NCBI GenBank assembly: GCA_945901405.1
Contig: CAMDLH010000051.1
Span: 1-35,285 of the forward strand
Source of the DNA: Bordetella parapertussis
GTDB taxonomy: Bacteria > Pseudomonadota > Gammaproteobacteria > Burkholderiales > SG8-41
DNA: 35,285 bases
Direction: 5' to 3'
The notes below the pieces were generated by a model that was not told the origin of the DNA, did no database searches, and worked only from the letters and a program-made list of their open reading frames with translations. The translations under genes and the position numbers were made by a program. This document shows, one piece after another, positions 1 to 8,098 of the stretch (within the stretch, counting starts at the first letter, position 1; the number at the start of each line of letters is the position of its first letter).

Positions 1-1
1 C

Positions 2-115
2 ATTCGCGTGGCTTCCGTCGATGAGCTCAAGGCACGTATCCTCAAGGGTATTGACGAGTTCAACGCCTCCCCGGTCGTTTTTCGCTGGAACAAGTTTGAC
101 CTGGGGCTCACTTAA
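2..115 (+). CDS. IS630-family transposase, C-terminal fragment (cut by window edge)
   Basis: Reading frame 2 is open from the window start and encodes 37 residues ending in ...FRWNKFDLGLT before a TAA stop. The pattern of a short helix (VDELKARILKGIDEFN), then PVVFRW and a final K/N-KFDL, matches the extreme C terminus of IS630-type DDE transposases as I remember them. The catalytic core would lie to the left of the window, so intactness cannot be judged. The AT-rich stretch after the stop (116-210) probably holds the element's right end. I could not define a terminal inverted repeat or TA duplication without the left end. The family call rests on a short tail and is moderate. Confidence 0.6.
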   Translation: MRVASVDELKARILKGIDEFNASPVVFRWNKFDLGLT

Positions 116-177
116 TGTGTATCATTTTTAATGGAACGAACTACTAGTAGCTTTGGACCATTTTGCGATAACATATA

Positions 178-204
178 TAAGCTGTTGTTTTTATTAATAT
201 TTTT
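178..204 (+). repeat. Dispersed T-rich motif, copy A
   Basis: The 15-base core TAAGCTGTTGTTTTT is followed by ATTAATATTTTT. It lies in the non-coding stretch between the transposase tail and the Uma2 gene (116-323), where nothing else is evident. It matches the other copies of the motif at 5670, 7131, 12637, 16510, 26445, 30426 and 33291. Confidence 0.55.
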
Positions 205-323
205 GGCGGGAACAAGGCGCATGTAGATGGGCGCCTGCATTGTTAAGTATCAGCAATGCCGCTCACGGGATGTTGTCCGTGCCCGACGCGTTACAATGCA
301 TATCGCAAATTTGAGGTGACATT

Positions 324-851
324 ATGGGTGCGGTTATTGAGCTTAGGCGCGAACCACTCACGGCCAATGAGCACCAACGCGCGTGGGAGGCTTTGTGCAA
401 TGACAAGACGCTTGCGGGTATACCCTACAAGATCGAGACCGATGCGTGGGGCGCGCTGCGCATGAGTCCAACGCAAACAAGACATTCACGAATGGTTGGC
501 CGTGTCACGCGGTTGCTGCAACAAAAGCTCGGTGGTGAAGCGATGCCAGAGCTTGCCATGGTGACCAGCGACGGTATCAAGGTTCCCGACGTGGGGTGGT
601 GCTCGGACGCCTTCCTTGCGCAGCACTGGTCGAACGTGGTGTTACACAAGGCCCCGGAAATCTGCGTCGAAGTCGTCTCGCCGTCCAACTCGGAGATGGA
701 ACTGCGTTCCAAGACAGCCCTCTATCTAAACTTGGGCGCTGTTGAAGTGTGGCTGGTTTCGGAGGATGGCGCAGTGGAGATCCACACGCTGGCCGGAACG
801 CGAGAGGACTCCACGTTTGGTTTCAATCCCGGGATTGAATTGGCGGGTTAG
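324..851 (+). CDS. Uma2 family (DUF820) restriction-endonuclease-fold protein
   Basis: The product has 175 residues. Its middle has the Uma2 arrangement: VPDVGW (Asp89), then PEICVEVVSPS (Glu116), then a lysine (Lys130) before YLNLGAVEVWLV. These are the expected acidic and lysine positions of a PD-(D/E)XK nuclease-like fold. Uma2 proteins are abundant in cyanobacteria and scattered elsewhere. Their substrate is not established, and the nuclease function is inferred from the fold. The length is slightly short of the usual 180-200 residues, and a non-standard N-terminal helix replaces the common start. The start ATG follows TTGAGGTGAC, which gives a reasonable ribosome site. It stands alone, beside an insertion-sequence remnant, which suggests acquired DNA. 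Confidence 0.75.
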   Translation: MGAVIELRREPLTANEHQRAWEALCNDKTLAGIPYKIETDAWGALRMSPTQTRHSRMVGRVTRLLQQKLGGEAMPELAMVTSDGIKVPDVGWCSDAFLAQHWSNVVLHKAPEICVEVVSPSNSEMELRSKTALYLNLGAVEVWLVSEDGAVEIHTLAGTREDSTFGFNPGIELAG

Positions 852-879
852 ACAAACGCTATTAGTCGCTAACGCGGAC

Positions 880-1740
880 TCAGAATTTGTCGCGCACGCG
901 CAAATAACTCGCAAAACGCGGCAGTCCGTTCTTGGTGAGGCCGCGATGGGTATACGTCACCAATGTTCCAATGGCGGGCGGGCTGGCGCGCACGGCGTCG
1001 CTAAAGCCGGTGCCTATCTGAAAGCGCTTGCCGTCCGCTGTTTCGACTTGCAACGCGCCCATCTTGCCGGCGTATTTGCCTTTGCCCTCGACGTGGGCAA
1101 TCACTGTCGCCTCGGCGTCATCGAGCGGTTTTAATTTGAGCAGCGCATCATTCCGCCCGGTAACATAAAGCGCGTCGGCGCGATGGAGCATCAAGCCTTC
1201 GCCGCCCGCGCGTACGATTTCCGCGAGCTTGCGTTTGAGCGCTGCATTGTCTTTGATGCGGAATTGTTCCACGGCGACGAGTTGCGCAAAATTGGCCCCG
1301 GCGGCGATACGTTTGATTTCCGCATAGCGTTCCGTAAAAGTCCCAGGCGCGTTGGGCAATTCAAACACCATGTATTTTACTTGCCGCCATTCGTCGTTCC
1401 GGGGCGTCGTTTTGCGCACAATCCCCGACAACATTTCAAATTGTCCGCGCCCCAGCCACAACTCGCCGTCTAACGCTTGGCGGGGCAGCTTGGCAATAAA
1501 CCATGCAGGCGCCGCGATAACATTGCCCGCCCGCGTACGCAGCGTCTTGCCGTCCCATAGCCCGCGCACGCCGTCATACTTTTCGCTGATGAGATAGGGC
1601 GCGGGGTCAATACCGTCGCTGGCCTCGCTGGCGAGCAACACGCTGGGCGGCACGGGCGTTTGTGCATTTTGCGCGTGGAGCGCGGGCGCGAGCCATAAAC
1701 ACAGTGCGAAAGTAACAATGAGCGTTATGGAATTTTTCAT
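880..1740 (-). CDS. ligE: Secreted ATP-dependent DNA ligase (LigE type)
   Basis: The product has 286 residues. It begins with a clear signal peptide (MKNS, hydrophobic core, cleavage near ALHA-QN at about residue 23). The nucleotidyltransferase motif I is KYDGVR with the AMP-accepting Lys54. Further ligase motifs are DGELWLGRG (about 91-99), EGLMLHR and LLKLKP. The C-terminal OB-fold region contains THRGLTKNGLPRFASYLRVR. The protein is minimal, with no DNA-binding domain, as in known Lig E enzymes. It should seal nicks in DNA using ATP after export to the periplasm. A role in handling incoming or extracellular DNA has been proposed for this family; here it is inference. The gene is single and convergent with the Uma2 gene, 28 bases away. 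Confidence 0.85.
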   Translation of the reverse strand: MKNSITLIVTFALCLWLAPALHAQNAQTPVPPSVLLASEASDGIDPAPYLISEKYDGVRGLWDGKTLRTRAGNVIAAPAWFIAKLPRQALDGELWLGRGQFEMLSGIVRKTTPRNDEWRQVKYMVFELPNAPGTFTERYAEIKRIAAGANFAQLVAVEQFRIKDNAALKRKLAEIVRAGGEGLMLHRADALYVTGRNDALLKLKPLDDAEATVIAHVEGKGKYAGKMGALQVETADGKRFQIGTGFSDAVRASPPAIGTLVTYTHRGLTKNGLPRFASYLRVRDKF

Positions 1741-1917
1741 CAGGCTACTGCCTAATGGTTCTAATTGTTCATGCTCGCCTGCCGGCAGCAGCCCCCACGG
1801 CGGCGATGCGCAACGATCATGACCGCGCGCTCACGCCCCTGTGCGGTGCAAACTGAATGTACCAGCCCCAAAACGGGGCGGCGTGAGCGATGGCATCGTG
1901 CAAGCCTAATACAACCA

Positions 1918-1954
1918 CCATGAAATTCCAACATGAAGTATTCGAATTTCATGG
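1918..1954. repeat. 11-bp perfect inverted repeat upstream of the urease operon
   Basis: CCATGAAATTC at 1918-1928 is repeated as its exact reverse complement at 1944-1954, separated by 15 bases. It lies in the 297-base divergent gap between ligE (minus) and ureD (plus), which is otherwise empty of genes. The repeat is not followed by a T run, so it is not a normal terminator. An operator for one of the two divergent genes is possible. Confidence 0.5.
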
Positions 1955-2037
1955 GTTATGAATCGAAACCCGTTGCGCTCAGTCCGCCAGTATGGAGAAA
2001 GGCGGCACTAAGCGCGTGGCGGCGGTAATATTGCCGC

Positions 2038-2880
2038 ATGCTTGTCGCTGACCCGATACACTTTCGCGCCTGGCGCGCCGAACTCTCACTCGACTACGAG
2101 CGGCGCGGCGCGCGCACGGTACTTGCCGCGCGTCGGCACGACGGGCCGCTGGTGGTGCAAAAAGTGCTTTATCCCGAAGGTGACGCCGTTTGCCACTCGA
2201 TCATCGTGCATCCGCCCGCGGGCATCGCTGGCGGCGACGAGCTTGAAATCAATGTGTGCGCGGGTGCGAGCGCGCATGCCTTGCTCACCACGCCGGGTGC
2301 GGCCAAGTGGTATCGTTCCGCCGGGCCGTGGGCGCGGCAGGATATTTCGTTGAGTGTTGCCGGCAGCGCGTGTGTTGAATGGCTGCCGCAGGAAACTATC
2401 GTGTTCAACGGCGCGCGCGCGCGCAGTTCGATTGATGTGCGATTGTGCGCGGACGCGGCTTACATCGGCTGGGAAATTCTGTGTTTGGGCAGGGGTGCAT
2501 CGGGTGAACGGTTTATGAGTGGAGAATTTCGTCCGCGCACGCAACTCACGCGCGACGGCGTGCCGCTGTGGGTGGAGCGCGGGCGCATCGCGGGCGGCGG
2601 CGCGTTGCTCGATTCGCCGGCCGGATTGGCCGGGTGCACGGTGTGCGCCACGCTGCTCGCCGCGGCGCCGCGTGTGAACAAGGAATTGCTCGATGCATGC
2701 CGCGAGGAGCGGCCGGCAAACGGACGCGCCGCCATCACGATGTTGCCGGGCGTACTGGCCGCGCGCTATCTTGGCGATTCGAGCGAGACGGCAAGAATCT
2801 ATTTCACGCGCTTGTGGCGGAAAATACGCCCGGTGCTGACGGGCCGCGAAGCGATCCCGCCACGAATCTGGAGTACGTAA
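2038..2880 (+). CDS. ureD: Urease accessory protein UreD
   Basis: The product has 280 residues, normal for UreD/UreH. Conserved stretches are [25 protein letters not shown] (about 43-67), [22 protein letters not shown] and [11 protein letters not shown]. UreD binds the urease apoprotein and is the scaffold on which UreF and UreG assemble to load nickel. It is the first gene of the operon and ends two bases before ureA. The ATG at 2038 has no clear Shine-Dalgarno sequence, and an AT-rich TAATAT lies just upstream. The start is the one that gives the usual N terminus ([14 protein letters not shown]). Confidence 0.95.
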   Translation: MLVADPIHFRAWRAELSLDYERRGARTVLAARRHDGPLVVQKVLYPEGDAVCHSIIVHPPAGIAGGDELEINVCAGASAHALLTTPGAAKWYRSAGPWARQDISLSVAGSACVEWLPQETIVFNGARARSSIDVRLCADAAYIGWEILCLGRGASGERFMSGEFRPRTQLTRDGVPLWVERGRIAGGGALLDSPAGLAGCTVCATLLAAAPRVNKELLDACREERPANGRAAITMLPGVLAARYLGDSSETARIYFTRLWRKIRPVLTGREAIPPRIWST

Positions 2881-2882
2881 AC

Positions 2883-3185
2883 ATGGAACTGACACCAAGA
2901 GAAAAAGACAAGCTGCTGATCTTCACCGCGGGGCTGCTCGCCGAGCGGCGCAAGGCGCGCGGGCTGAAATTGAATTACCCCGAGGCGATGGCGTTTATCA
3001 GCGCGGCGCTGATGGAAGGCGCGCGCGACGGCAAGCCGGTTTCGGAGCTGATGGGCTGGGGTGCGACGCTGCTCAAGCGTGAAGACGTGATGGAGGGCGT
3101 GCCGGAAATGATTCCAGACATCCAGATTGAAGCCACCTTTCCCGACGGCACCAAGCTGGTGACGGTACACAATCCCATCGTATAG
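2883..3185 (+). CDS. ureA: Urease subunit gamma
   Basis: The product has exactly 100 residues, the standard length for a bacterial UreA. It begins [16 protein letters not shown] and contains [12 protein letters not shown] and the end region [22 protein letters not shown]. It is a structural subunit of the (UreABC)3 urease, which hydrolyses urea to ammonia and carbamate in the cytoplasm. The start ATG lies two bases after the ureD stop, so translation is probably coupled. Confidence 0.97.
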   Translation: MELTPREKDKLLIFTAGLLAERRKARGLKLNYPEAMAFISAALMEGARDGKPVSELMGWGATLLKREDVMEGVPEMIPDIQIEATFPDGTKLVTVHNPIV

Positions 3186-3194
3186 GAGTAGCAC

Positions 3195-3503
3195 ATGATT
3201 CCCGGTGAAATGCAGGTGGCGTCGGGCGACATTGAAATCAACGTAGGCCGCAAGACCGTGGCTATCTCCGTGACGAACACCGGCGACAGGCCGATACAAG
3301 TCGGCTCGCATTATCATTTTTACGAGACCAACGACGCGCTGGCGTTTGAGCGCGACAAGACGCTGGGCTTTCGTTTGAACATCGCGGCAGGCACGGCGGT
3401 ACGCTTCGAGCCGGGGCAATCGCGTACTGTTGAATTGGTTGATCTCGCTGGCGCGCGCAAGGTGTATGGTTTCGCGGGACGCATTATGGGAGCGCTAAAG
3501 TGA
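3195..3503 (+). CDS. ureB: Urease subunit beta
   Basis: The product has 102 residues, beginning [16 protein letters not shown], with the conserved [17 protein letters not shown] and [18 protein letters not shown] segments of UreB. It is a beta-rich structural subunit packed against UreC. It starts nine bases after ureA with an AGGAG ribosome site. Its stop codon overlaps the GTG start of ureC (GTGA), a four-base overlap. Confidence 0.97.
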   Translation: MIPGEMQVASGDIEINVGRKTVAISVTNTGDRPIQVGSHYHFYETNDALAFERDKTLGFRLNIAAGTAVRFEPGQSRTVELVDLAGARKVYGFAGRIMGALK

Positions 3504-5197
3504 GAATTGGACGACAAGCGTATGCCGAAATGTTCGGCCCCACCGTCGGTGATCGTATACGTCTCGCCGACACTGAACTTTGGATCGAAGTCGAAAAAGA
3601 CTTCACGATTTACGGCGACGAGGTGAAATTCGGCGGCGGCAAGGTCATTCGCGACGGCATGGGGCAAAGCCAACTCACTTCGGCGCATGTCGCCGACACG
3701 GTGATCACCAACGCGCTGATCGTCGATCACTGGGGCATCGTCAAGGCTGACATCGGCATCAAGGATGGCCGCATCTGGAAAATCGGCAAGGCGGGCAATC
3801 CGGATATACAGCCTGGTGTGACTATCCCCATCGGCGCGGGCACCGAAGCCATCGCGGGCGAAGGCATGATCGTTACCGCTGGCGGCATCGATACGCACAT
3901 TCACTTTATCTGCCCGCAGCAAATCGAAGAAGCGTTGATGTCGGGTGTGACCACCATGATCGGCGGCGGCACGGGTCCTGCCACCGGTACCTATGCGACG
4001 ACCTGCACGCCGGGGCCGTGGCATATCCGCTCGATGTTGCTGGCGGCGGAAGCGTTTCCGATGAATCTTGGGTTTCTCGGCAAGGGCAATGTGTCGCTGC
4101 CCGATCCGCTGCGCGAACAAGTGCAGGCGGGCGCGATTGGATTGAAGCTGCATGAAGACTGGGGCACCACGCCAGCAGCCATCGATAATTGCTTGACCGT
4201 CGCGGATGAAATGGACGTGCAGGTGGCGATCCATAGCGACACGTTGAACGAATCGGGCTTCGTCGAAGCGACGATCAAGGCGATCAAGGGCCGCACGATA
4301 CACACGTTTCACACCGAGGGCGCGGGCGGCGGCCACGCGCCCGACATCATCAAGATTTGCGGCGAGCCGAATGTGTTGCCGTCCTCCACCAATCCGACGC
4401 GGCCTTACACGGTGAACACCATCGCCGAGCATCTCGACATGTTGATGGTGTGCCATCACCTCGATCCGGCGATTGCCGAGGACGTGGCATTTGCCGAATC
4501 GCGCATCCGCCGCGAGACCATTGCGGCAGAAGATATCCTGCATGATCTGGGCGCGTTCTCGATGATGTCGTCGGATTCGCAGGCGATGGGGCGCGTGGGC
4601 GAGATCATCATCCGCACCTGGCAGACCGCGCACAAGATGAAGGTGCAGCGCGGCGCTCTCGCGGGCGACCCGAAGACCAGCGACAACGCGCGCGTCAAGC
4701 GCTATATCGCGAAATACACCATCAACCCGGCGGTCACGCACGGCATCTCGCACGTGGTGGGTTCGATCGAGACCGGCAAGCTCGCCGATCTGGTGCTGTG
4801 GAAGCCCGCGTTCTTCGGCGTGAAACCTTCGCTGATTTTAAAAGGCGGCATGATCGCCGCCGCCGCAATGGGCGACCCGAATGCATCGATTCCCACACCG
4901 CAGCCAGTGCATTATCGACCGATGTTCGGCAGCTTCGGACGCGCGCTGCGTACCTCGCTGACGTTTGTATCGCAGGCGTCGTTGAATGATGCGGCGCTGC
5001 GTGACTTGGGATTGCAGCGCCCTCTTGAGGCGGTAAAAAACACGCGGCGCATCGGCAAGAAAGACATGATTCACAATCATTGGCAGCCCAAAGTCGAAGT
5101 CGATGCGCAAACGTATGAGGTGCGCGCCGACGGTGAGTTGCTGGTGTGCGAACCGGCAAGCGTGCTGCCGATGGCGCAGCGGTATTTCCTGTTCTGA
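3500..5197 (+). CDS. ureC: Urease subunit alpha (catalytic)
   Basis: The product has 565 residues, close to the usual 566-570, from a GTG start that overlaps ureB. All nickel-site residues are present. They are His133 and His135 in [10 protein letters not shown], the carbamylated Lys216 with His218 in GLKLHEDWG, His245 in AIHSDTLNE, His271 in HTEGAGGGH, and Asp359 in SSDSQAMGR. The flap residues Cys318 and His319 are in MVCHHLD. The enzyme should therefore be active: it binds two nickel ions and hydrolyses urea. Its stop overlaps the ureE start by one base (TGATG). Confidence 0.98.
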   Translation: MRIGRQAYAEMFGPTVGDRIRLADTELWIEVEKDFTIYGDEVKFGGGKVIRDGMGQSQLTSAHVADTVITNALIVDHWGIVKADIGIKDGRIWKIGKAGNPDIQPGVTIPIGAGTEAIAGEGMIVTAGGIDTHIHFICPQQIEEALMSGVTTMIGGGTGPATGTYATTCTPGPWHIRSMLLAAEAFPMNLGFLGKGNVSLPDPLREQVQAGAIGLKLHEDWGTTPAAIDNCLTVADEMDVQVAIHSDTLNESGFVEATIKAIKGRTIHTFHTEGAGGGHAPDIIKICGEPNVLPSSTNPTRPYTVNTIAEHLDMLMVCHHLDPAIAEDVAFAESRIRRETIAAEDILHDLGAFSMMSSDSQAMGRVGEIIIRTWQTAHKMKVQRGALAGDPKTSDNARVKRYIAKYTINPAVTHGISHVVGSIETGKLADLVLWKPAFFGVKPSLILKGGMIAAAAMGDPNASIPTPQPVHYRPMFGSFGRALRTSLTFVSQASLNDAALRDLGLQRPLEAVKNTRRIGKKDMIHNHWQPKVEVDAQTYEVRADGELLVCEPASVLPMAQRYFLF

Positions 5198-5676
5198 TGA
5201 TTGAAATCAACTCACGCGCCGATGCAGGCACGGTGCAAGCGCAACTACGATTGCCGTTCGACCTGCGGCAAAAAAGCCGCTTGCGCACCAAGCTCGTATC
5301 CGGCGAAGACGCGTGGCTGATGCTGCCGCGCGGCGAGATCTTGCGCGGCGGCGATTTGTTGCTGGCGGCCGATGGCCGCGTGGTCGAAGTCGTTGCCGAG
5401 CAGGAGCAGGTGATACACATCGAATGTGCGAGCGCCGCGGCACTTGCGCGCACGGCGTATCACCTGGGCAATCGCCATGTGCCGGTTGAGGTCGGTGATG
5501 GCTATCTGCGCATCGCGGCGGATCATGTGCTCGAAGAAATGGTGCGAGGCCTTGGTGCAAAACTCACGCCGATGCAAGCGCCGTTTGAACCCGAGGCTGG
5601 AGCTTATGGAGGGGGGCATCACCACCACGAAGAACCTGGCCGTGGTGCACGCATCCACGAATACGCCACAAAATAA
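5197..5676 (+). CDS. ureE: Urease accessory nickel metallochaperone UreE
   Basis: The product has 159 residues. The N-terminal part (to about 70) is the UreE peptide-binding-like domain. The second half has [12 protein letters not shown], in which the histidine is the conserved dimer-interface nickel ligand, then [12 protein letters not shown]. The C terminus holds [12 protein letters not shown], a short His-rich nickel-binding tail. UreE delivers nickel to UreG and the urease complex. The start ATG overlaps the ureC stop, which implies coupled translation. Confidence 0.95.
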   Translation: MIEINSRADAGTVQAQLRLPFDLRQKSRLRTKLVSGEDAWLMLPRGEILRGGDLLLAADGRVVEVVAEQEQVIHIECASAAALARTAYHLGNRHVPVEVGDGYLRIAADHVLEEMVRGLGAKLTPMQAPFEPEAGAYGGGHHHHEEPGRGARIHEYATK

Positions 5677-5697
5677 TCGTTTAAAAACAAATACGTA
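5670..5697 (-). repeat. Dispersed T-rich motif, copy B
   Basis: On the minus strand the core reads TACGTATTTGTTTTT, followed by AAACGATTATTTTG. It spans the ureE stop and the short ureE-ureF gap, inside an otherwise tightly packed operon. The third base is C rather than A; the rest agrees with the consensus. Confidence 0.5.
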
Positions 5698-5710
5698 CGA
5701 TACATCTACC

Positions 5711-6373
5711 TTGAACAAACTTAATCAACTCGCCAAGCTCTTGCAGCTCGCCAGCCCCGCATTGCCGGTGGGCGCGTACAGCTATTCGCAAGGTTTGGAG
5801 GCCGCCGTCGAAGCGAAAATCATTCGCGACGCGGCGAGCGCGCAGCGCTGGATCACCGACGTGCTCATGTACTCGGTGATGCGCATGGAAGCGCCGCTGT
5901 TGCTGCGTTTGTGCGCGGCGTGGCGCGAAAATGATCTTGCGAAAGTGAAGCAATGGAACGCGCTGTTTCTCGCCAGCCGCGAGAGCGCCGAGCTGCGCGC
6001 CGAGACGGCGCAGATGGGCTATTCGTTGTGCAAGCTCACGCGCGAATTGGGTATGCCTGAAATCGCGCTTGAAGAAATTGCGTTCCCTGTGGTCTACGCG
6101 CACGCGGTCACGCAATGGCACATTGATCCGCACGACGCGCTCATCGCTTATCTGTGGTCATGGCTGGAAAATCAGGTGATGGCGGCGTTAAAAGCCGTGC
6201 CGCTAGGGCAGACCAACGGACAAAAAATTTTGCTCGCACTGGGCGCGCGGCTCGACGCGGGCGCTGAAGAAATCGCGGCAATGGACGATGACGATCTCGG
6301 CAATTTCGCGCCGGGTCTGGCGCTACTCTCAAGCATTCACGAAACTCAATACAGCAGGTTATTCAGATCATGA
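5711..6373 (+). CDS. ureF: Urease accessory protein UreF
   Basis: From the TTG at 5711 the product has 220 residues and begins [30 protein letters not shown] in family style. Conserved downstream segments are [38 protein letters not shown] and the C-terminal [16 protein letters not shown]. UreF bridges UreD and UreG in the activation complex and gates the GTPase. The frame is also open upstream, with an ATG at 5606 that would add 35 unusual residues and overlap ureE. I prefer TTG because family members start here, although its ribosome site is poor. The stop overlaps ureG by four bases (ATGA). Confidence 0.92.
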   Translation: MNKLNQLAKLLQLASPALPVGAYSYSQGLEAAVEAKIIRDAASAQRWITDVLMYSVMRMEAPLLLRLCAAWRENDLAKVKQWNALFLASRESAELRAETAQMGYSLCKLTRELGMPEIALEEIAFPVVYAHAVTQWHIDPHDALIAYLWSWLENQVMAALKAVPLGQTNGQKILLALGARLDAGAEEIAAMDDDDLGNFAPGLALLSSIHETQYSRLFRS

Positions 6374-6993
6374 ACACAAACTCACAGCCCTTGCGCGTCG
6401 GCATCGGCGGCCCGGTCGGCTCGGGCAAAACAGCTTTGACGCTGGCGCTGTGCCGTGCGCTGCGCGACCGCTACAACATCGCGGTCGTCACCAACGATAT
6501 CTACACCGAGGAAGACGCGCAGTTTCTGGTGCGTAACGACGCGCTCGCGCCCGAGCGCATCATCGGCGTCGAGACCGGCGGTTGTCCGCACACGGCGATA
6601 CGCGAGGATGCCTCGATCAATCTCGAAGCGGTGGCGCGGTTGAATCGCCGCTTCATCGGCCTTGATCTCATCATCATCGAATCGGGTGGCGACAATCTCG
6701 CGGCGACATTCAGCCCGGAGTTGTCCGATCTCACACTCTACGTGATCGACGTCGCGGCGGGCGACAAGATACCGCGCAAGGGCGGGCCGGGCATCACCAA
6801 ATCCGATTTGCTGGTCATCAACAAAATCGATTTGGCACCCATGGTCGGCGCGTCGCTTGAAGTGATGGATCGCGATTCAAAAAAAATGCGCGGCGAGCGG
6901 CCGTTTGTATTCACCAATCTCAAGACCGGGCACAACCTTGACACGGTGGTGCAATTTATCGAAACGCAGGGGATGTTATGTTCAAAACACTGA
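6370..6993 (+). CDS. ureG: Urease accessory GTPase UreG
   Basis: The product has 207 residues. It contains the P-loop GGPVGSGKT (13-21), the metal-binding Cys72-Pro73-His74 in [28 protein letters not shown], and the guanine-specificity motif NKID (151-154). UreG hydrolyses GTP to drive nickel insertion into urease. It starts within the ureF stop (ATGA). Its last five codons are overlapped by a further small reading frame starting at 6978. Confidence 0.98.
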   Translation: MNTNSQPLRVGIGGPVGSGKTALTLALCRALRDRYNIAVVTNDIYTEEDAQFLVRNDALAPERIIGVETGGCPHTAIREDASINLEAVARLNRRFIGLDLIIIESGGDNLAATFSPELSDLTLYVIDVAAGDKIPRKGGPGITKSDLLVINKIDLAPMVGASLEVMDRDSKKMRGERPFVFTNLKTGHNLDTVVQFIETQGMLCSKH

Positions 6994-7133
6994 CAGGCGC
7001 GGCACTCATTTTCGCTGGCGAAGCAATCGCGCATTCCGGCCACGGCGCGCCAGAGATGCACATGCACGGTTGGGAATACGCGTTGCTCGCGGCGCTTGCC
7101 GCGTGCGTAATCGCGCTTGCGGCAAGACGTTAA
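6978..7133 (+). CDS. Small His/Met-rich single-helix protein at end of urease operon
   Basis: This frame has 51 codons, beginning with ATG 6978 inside the end of ureG (16-base overlap), with AGGGG eight to nine bases upstream as a ribosome site. The product has a signal-like N terminus ([18 protein letters not shown]), then [16 protein letters not shown], which is rich in His and Met, then a hydrophobic helix ([17 protein letters not shown]). The composition would suit a metal-binding membrane peptide, and a nickel role is plausible given the operon. This is inference. It may be a remnant of a HupE/UreJ-type permease, which also has a HXXXHGXE-like region, but it is far too short. Its TAA stop is the first codon of motif copy C. 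Confidence 0.55.
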   Translation: MFKTLTGAALIFAGEAIAHSGHGAPEMHMHGWEYALLAALAACVIALAARR

Positions 7134-7158
7134 GTAATTGTTTTTATTGAATATTTTT
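7131..7158 (+). repeat. Dispersed T-rich motif, copy C
   Basis: The core TAAGTAATTGTTTTT is followed by ATTGAATATTTTT. It fills the 25-base gap between the urease operon and the convergent gene at 7159, and it starts with the stop codon of the small ORF. It might act in transcript ending, but no GC stem precedes the T-rich part. Confidence 0.6.
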
Positions 7159-7893
7159 TTAGGCGGCTTTTTGCTGTGTGGCGCCGAACGTGCGCAGCAA
7201 CTTGCCATAGCCGTCGATTGAACCGGTAAATCCAATCTTCTTGAGCGCGCCCCAGATACTCACTTGCGATGTGGAAAGAACCGGCTTGCCGATGTCGCGC
7301 TCGAGGCGCTCGATGATGTCCACGCTCTTCCAGTTGGTGCAGGCGAGTGCGATGCATTGCGCTTCGGGACAATCCAGTTTTTTGCCGAGGTCGTAGGCGG
7401 TCTGCACATCAAGCCGGCCGATCTTCAAATTGTCTTCAAGGTTGAGTCCGTCGCGCGCCACGACCTTGATGCCGTTGGCCTCGATAAAATTCGCGCACAG
7501 CGCATTCACCGCCGGGGTGAACGCCGAACCCAGCGCCATGCGCGTGACGCCGAGTGTACGCATCGCCTCGATCAGCGCGGTGGAGGTGGTGGTCGCCGGT
7601 TTGCCGGTGGCGTCTTCGATGCGCTTGATCATTTCAAGATCGTAGCCCAGACCCTTCAAAAAACTCGGTGCGGTCGCGCCCAGAATAATTACATCCACGT
7701 CGGCGGTGGCGAGCAGCTTCGCTTCCATCTCCAGCGCGTTCACCATCGAGCCGACTTCATTCGGCGTCACCTGCGTGATTGGCAGGCGCGCAGTGTGCAC
7801 GGTCACGCCGGCAGGCAGCACGCGGAAAAATTCGTTTTCAACGGTGGTGTTGGATGACGGCGCGAGCAGCCCGATGCGGCCGGTGAATGGCAT
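7159..7893 (-). CDS. Asp/Glu racemase superfamily enzyme, arylmalonate decarboxylase/maleate isomerase-like
   Basis: From ATG at 7893 the product has 244 residues, beginning MPFTGRIGLLAPSSNTTVEN. The frame is open to 7929, but that extension is not family-like. The layout follows arylmalonate decarboxylase and maleate cis-trans isomerase: ILGATAPSF (69-77), GKPATTTSTALIEAMRTLGV, and the second-half active-site cysteine in ALACTNW (Cys185). The first-half cysteine of racemases and isomerases is absent; Gly72-Ala73-Thr74 stands there. Arylmalonate decarboxylase likewise has a single Cys and Gly at the first site. A decarboxylase of malonate-type acids is therefore possible; substrate unknown. 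It is convergent with the urease operon. Confidence 0.75.
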   Translation of the reverse strand: MPFTGRIGLLAPSSNTTVENEFFRVLPAGVTVHTARLPITQVTPNEVGSMVNALEMEAKLLATADVDVIILGATAPSFLKGLGYDLEMIKRIEDATGKPATTTSTALIEAMRTLGVTRMALGSAFTPAVNALCANFIEANGIKVVARDGLNLEDNLKIGRLDVQTAYDLGKKLDCPEAQCIALACTNWKSVDIIERLERDIGKPVLSTSQVSIWGALKKIGFTGSIDGYGKLLRTFGATQQKAA

Positions 7894-7983
7894 GGCGGTT
7901 TCCTCAATTGGGTGTTGATGTTCGGGCAAGTTTAGCAGTACGAGAGATGACAGCGTAGCCAGGTGCCGGTGCGCTTCCCGGCA

Positions 7984-8029
7984 CGTCGTTCCAGCGCAGG
8001 CTGGATTCCGGCCTGCGCCGGAATGACGG
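7984..8029. repeat. REP-like palindromic repeat
   Basis: An imperfect inverted repeat has arms of 20 bases and a 3-base centre. The left arm is GTCGTTCCAGCGCAGGCTGG and the right arm CCGGCCTGCGCCGGAATGAC, with three mismatches. This is a form of the common intergenic repeat that reads VIPAQAGIQ when translated. It lies between two divergent genes (7893 and 8099). Confidence 0.7.
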
Positions 8030-8098
8030 AATGCTTATTGATGCGCGCAAAAGAGGATGTTCCGTGGTTTAGAATCAAACAAACCAATCGAGGACGCC

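Noticed and set aside
3320..4753. Long minus-strand open frame opposite ureC
   Set aside because: It is an antisense shadow of the GC-rich ureBC genes. The product is Arg/His-rich with no family features.
8057..8098. Upstream extension of Bug protein 1
   Set aside because: The ATG at 8099 has GAGGA in place and a better signal peptide.
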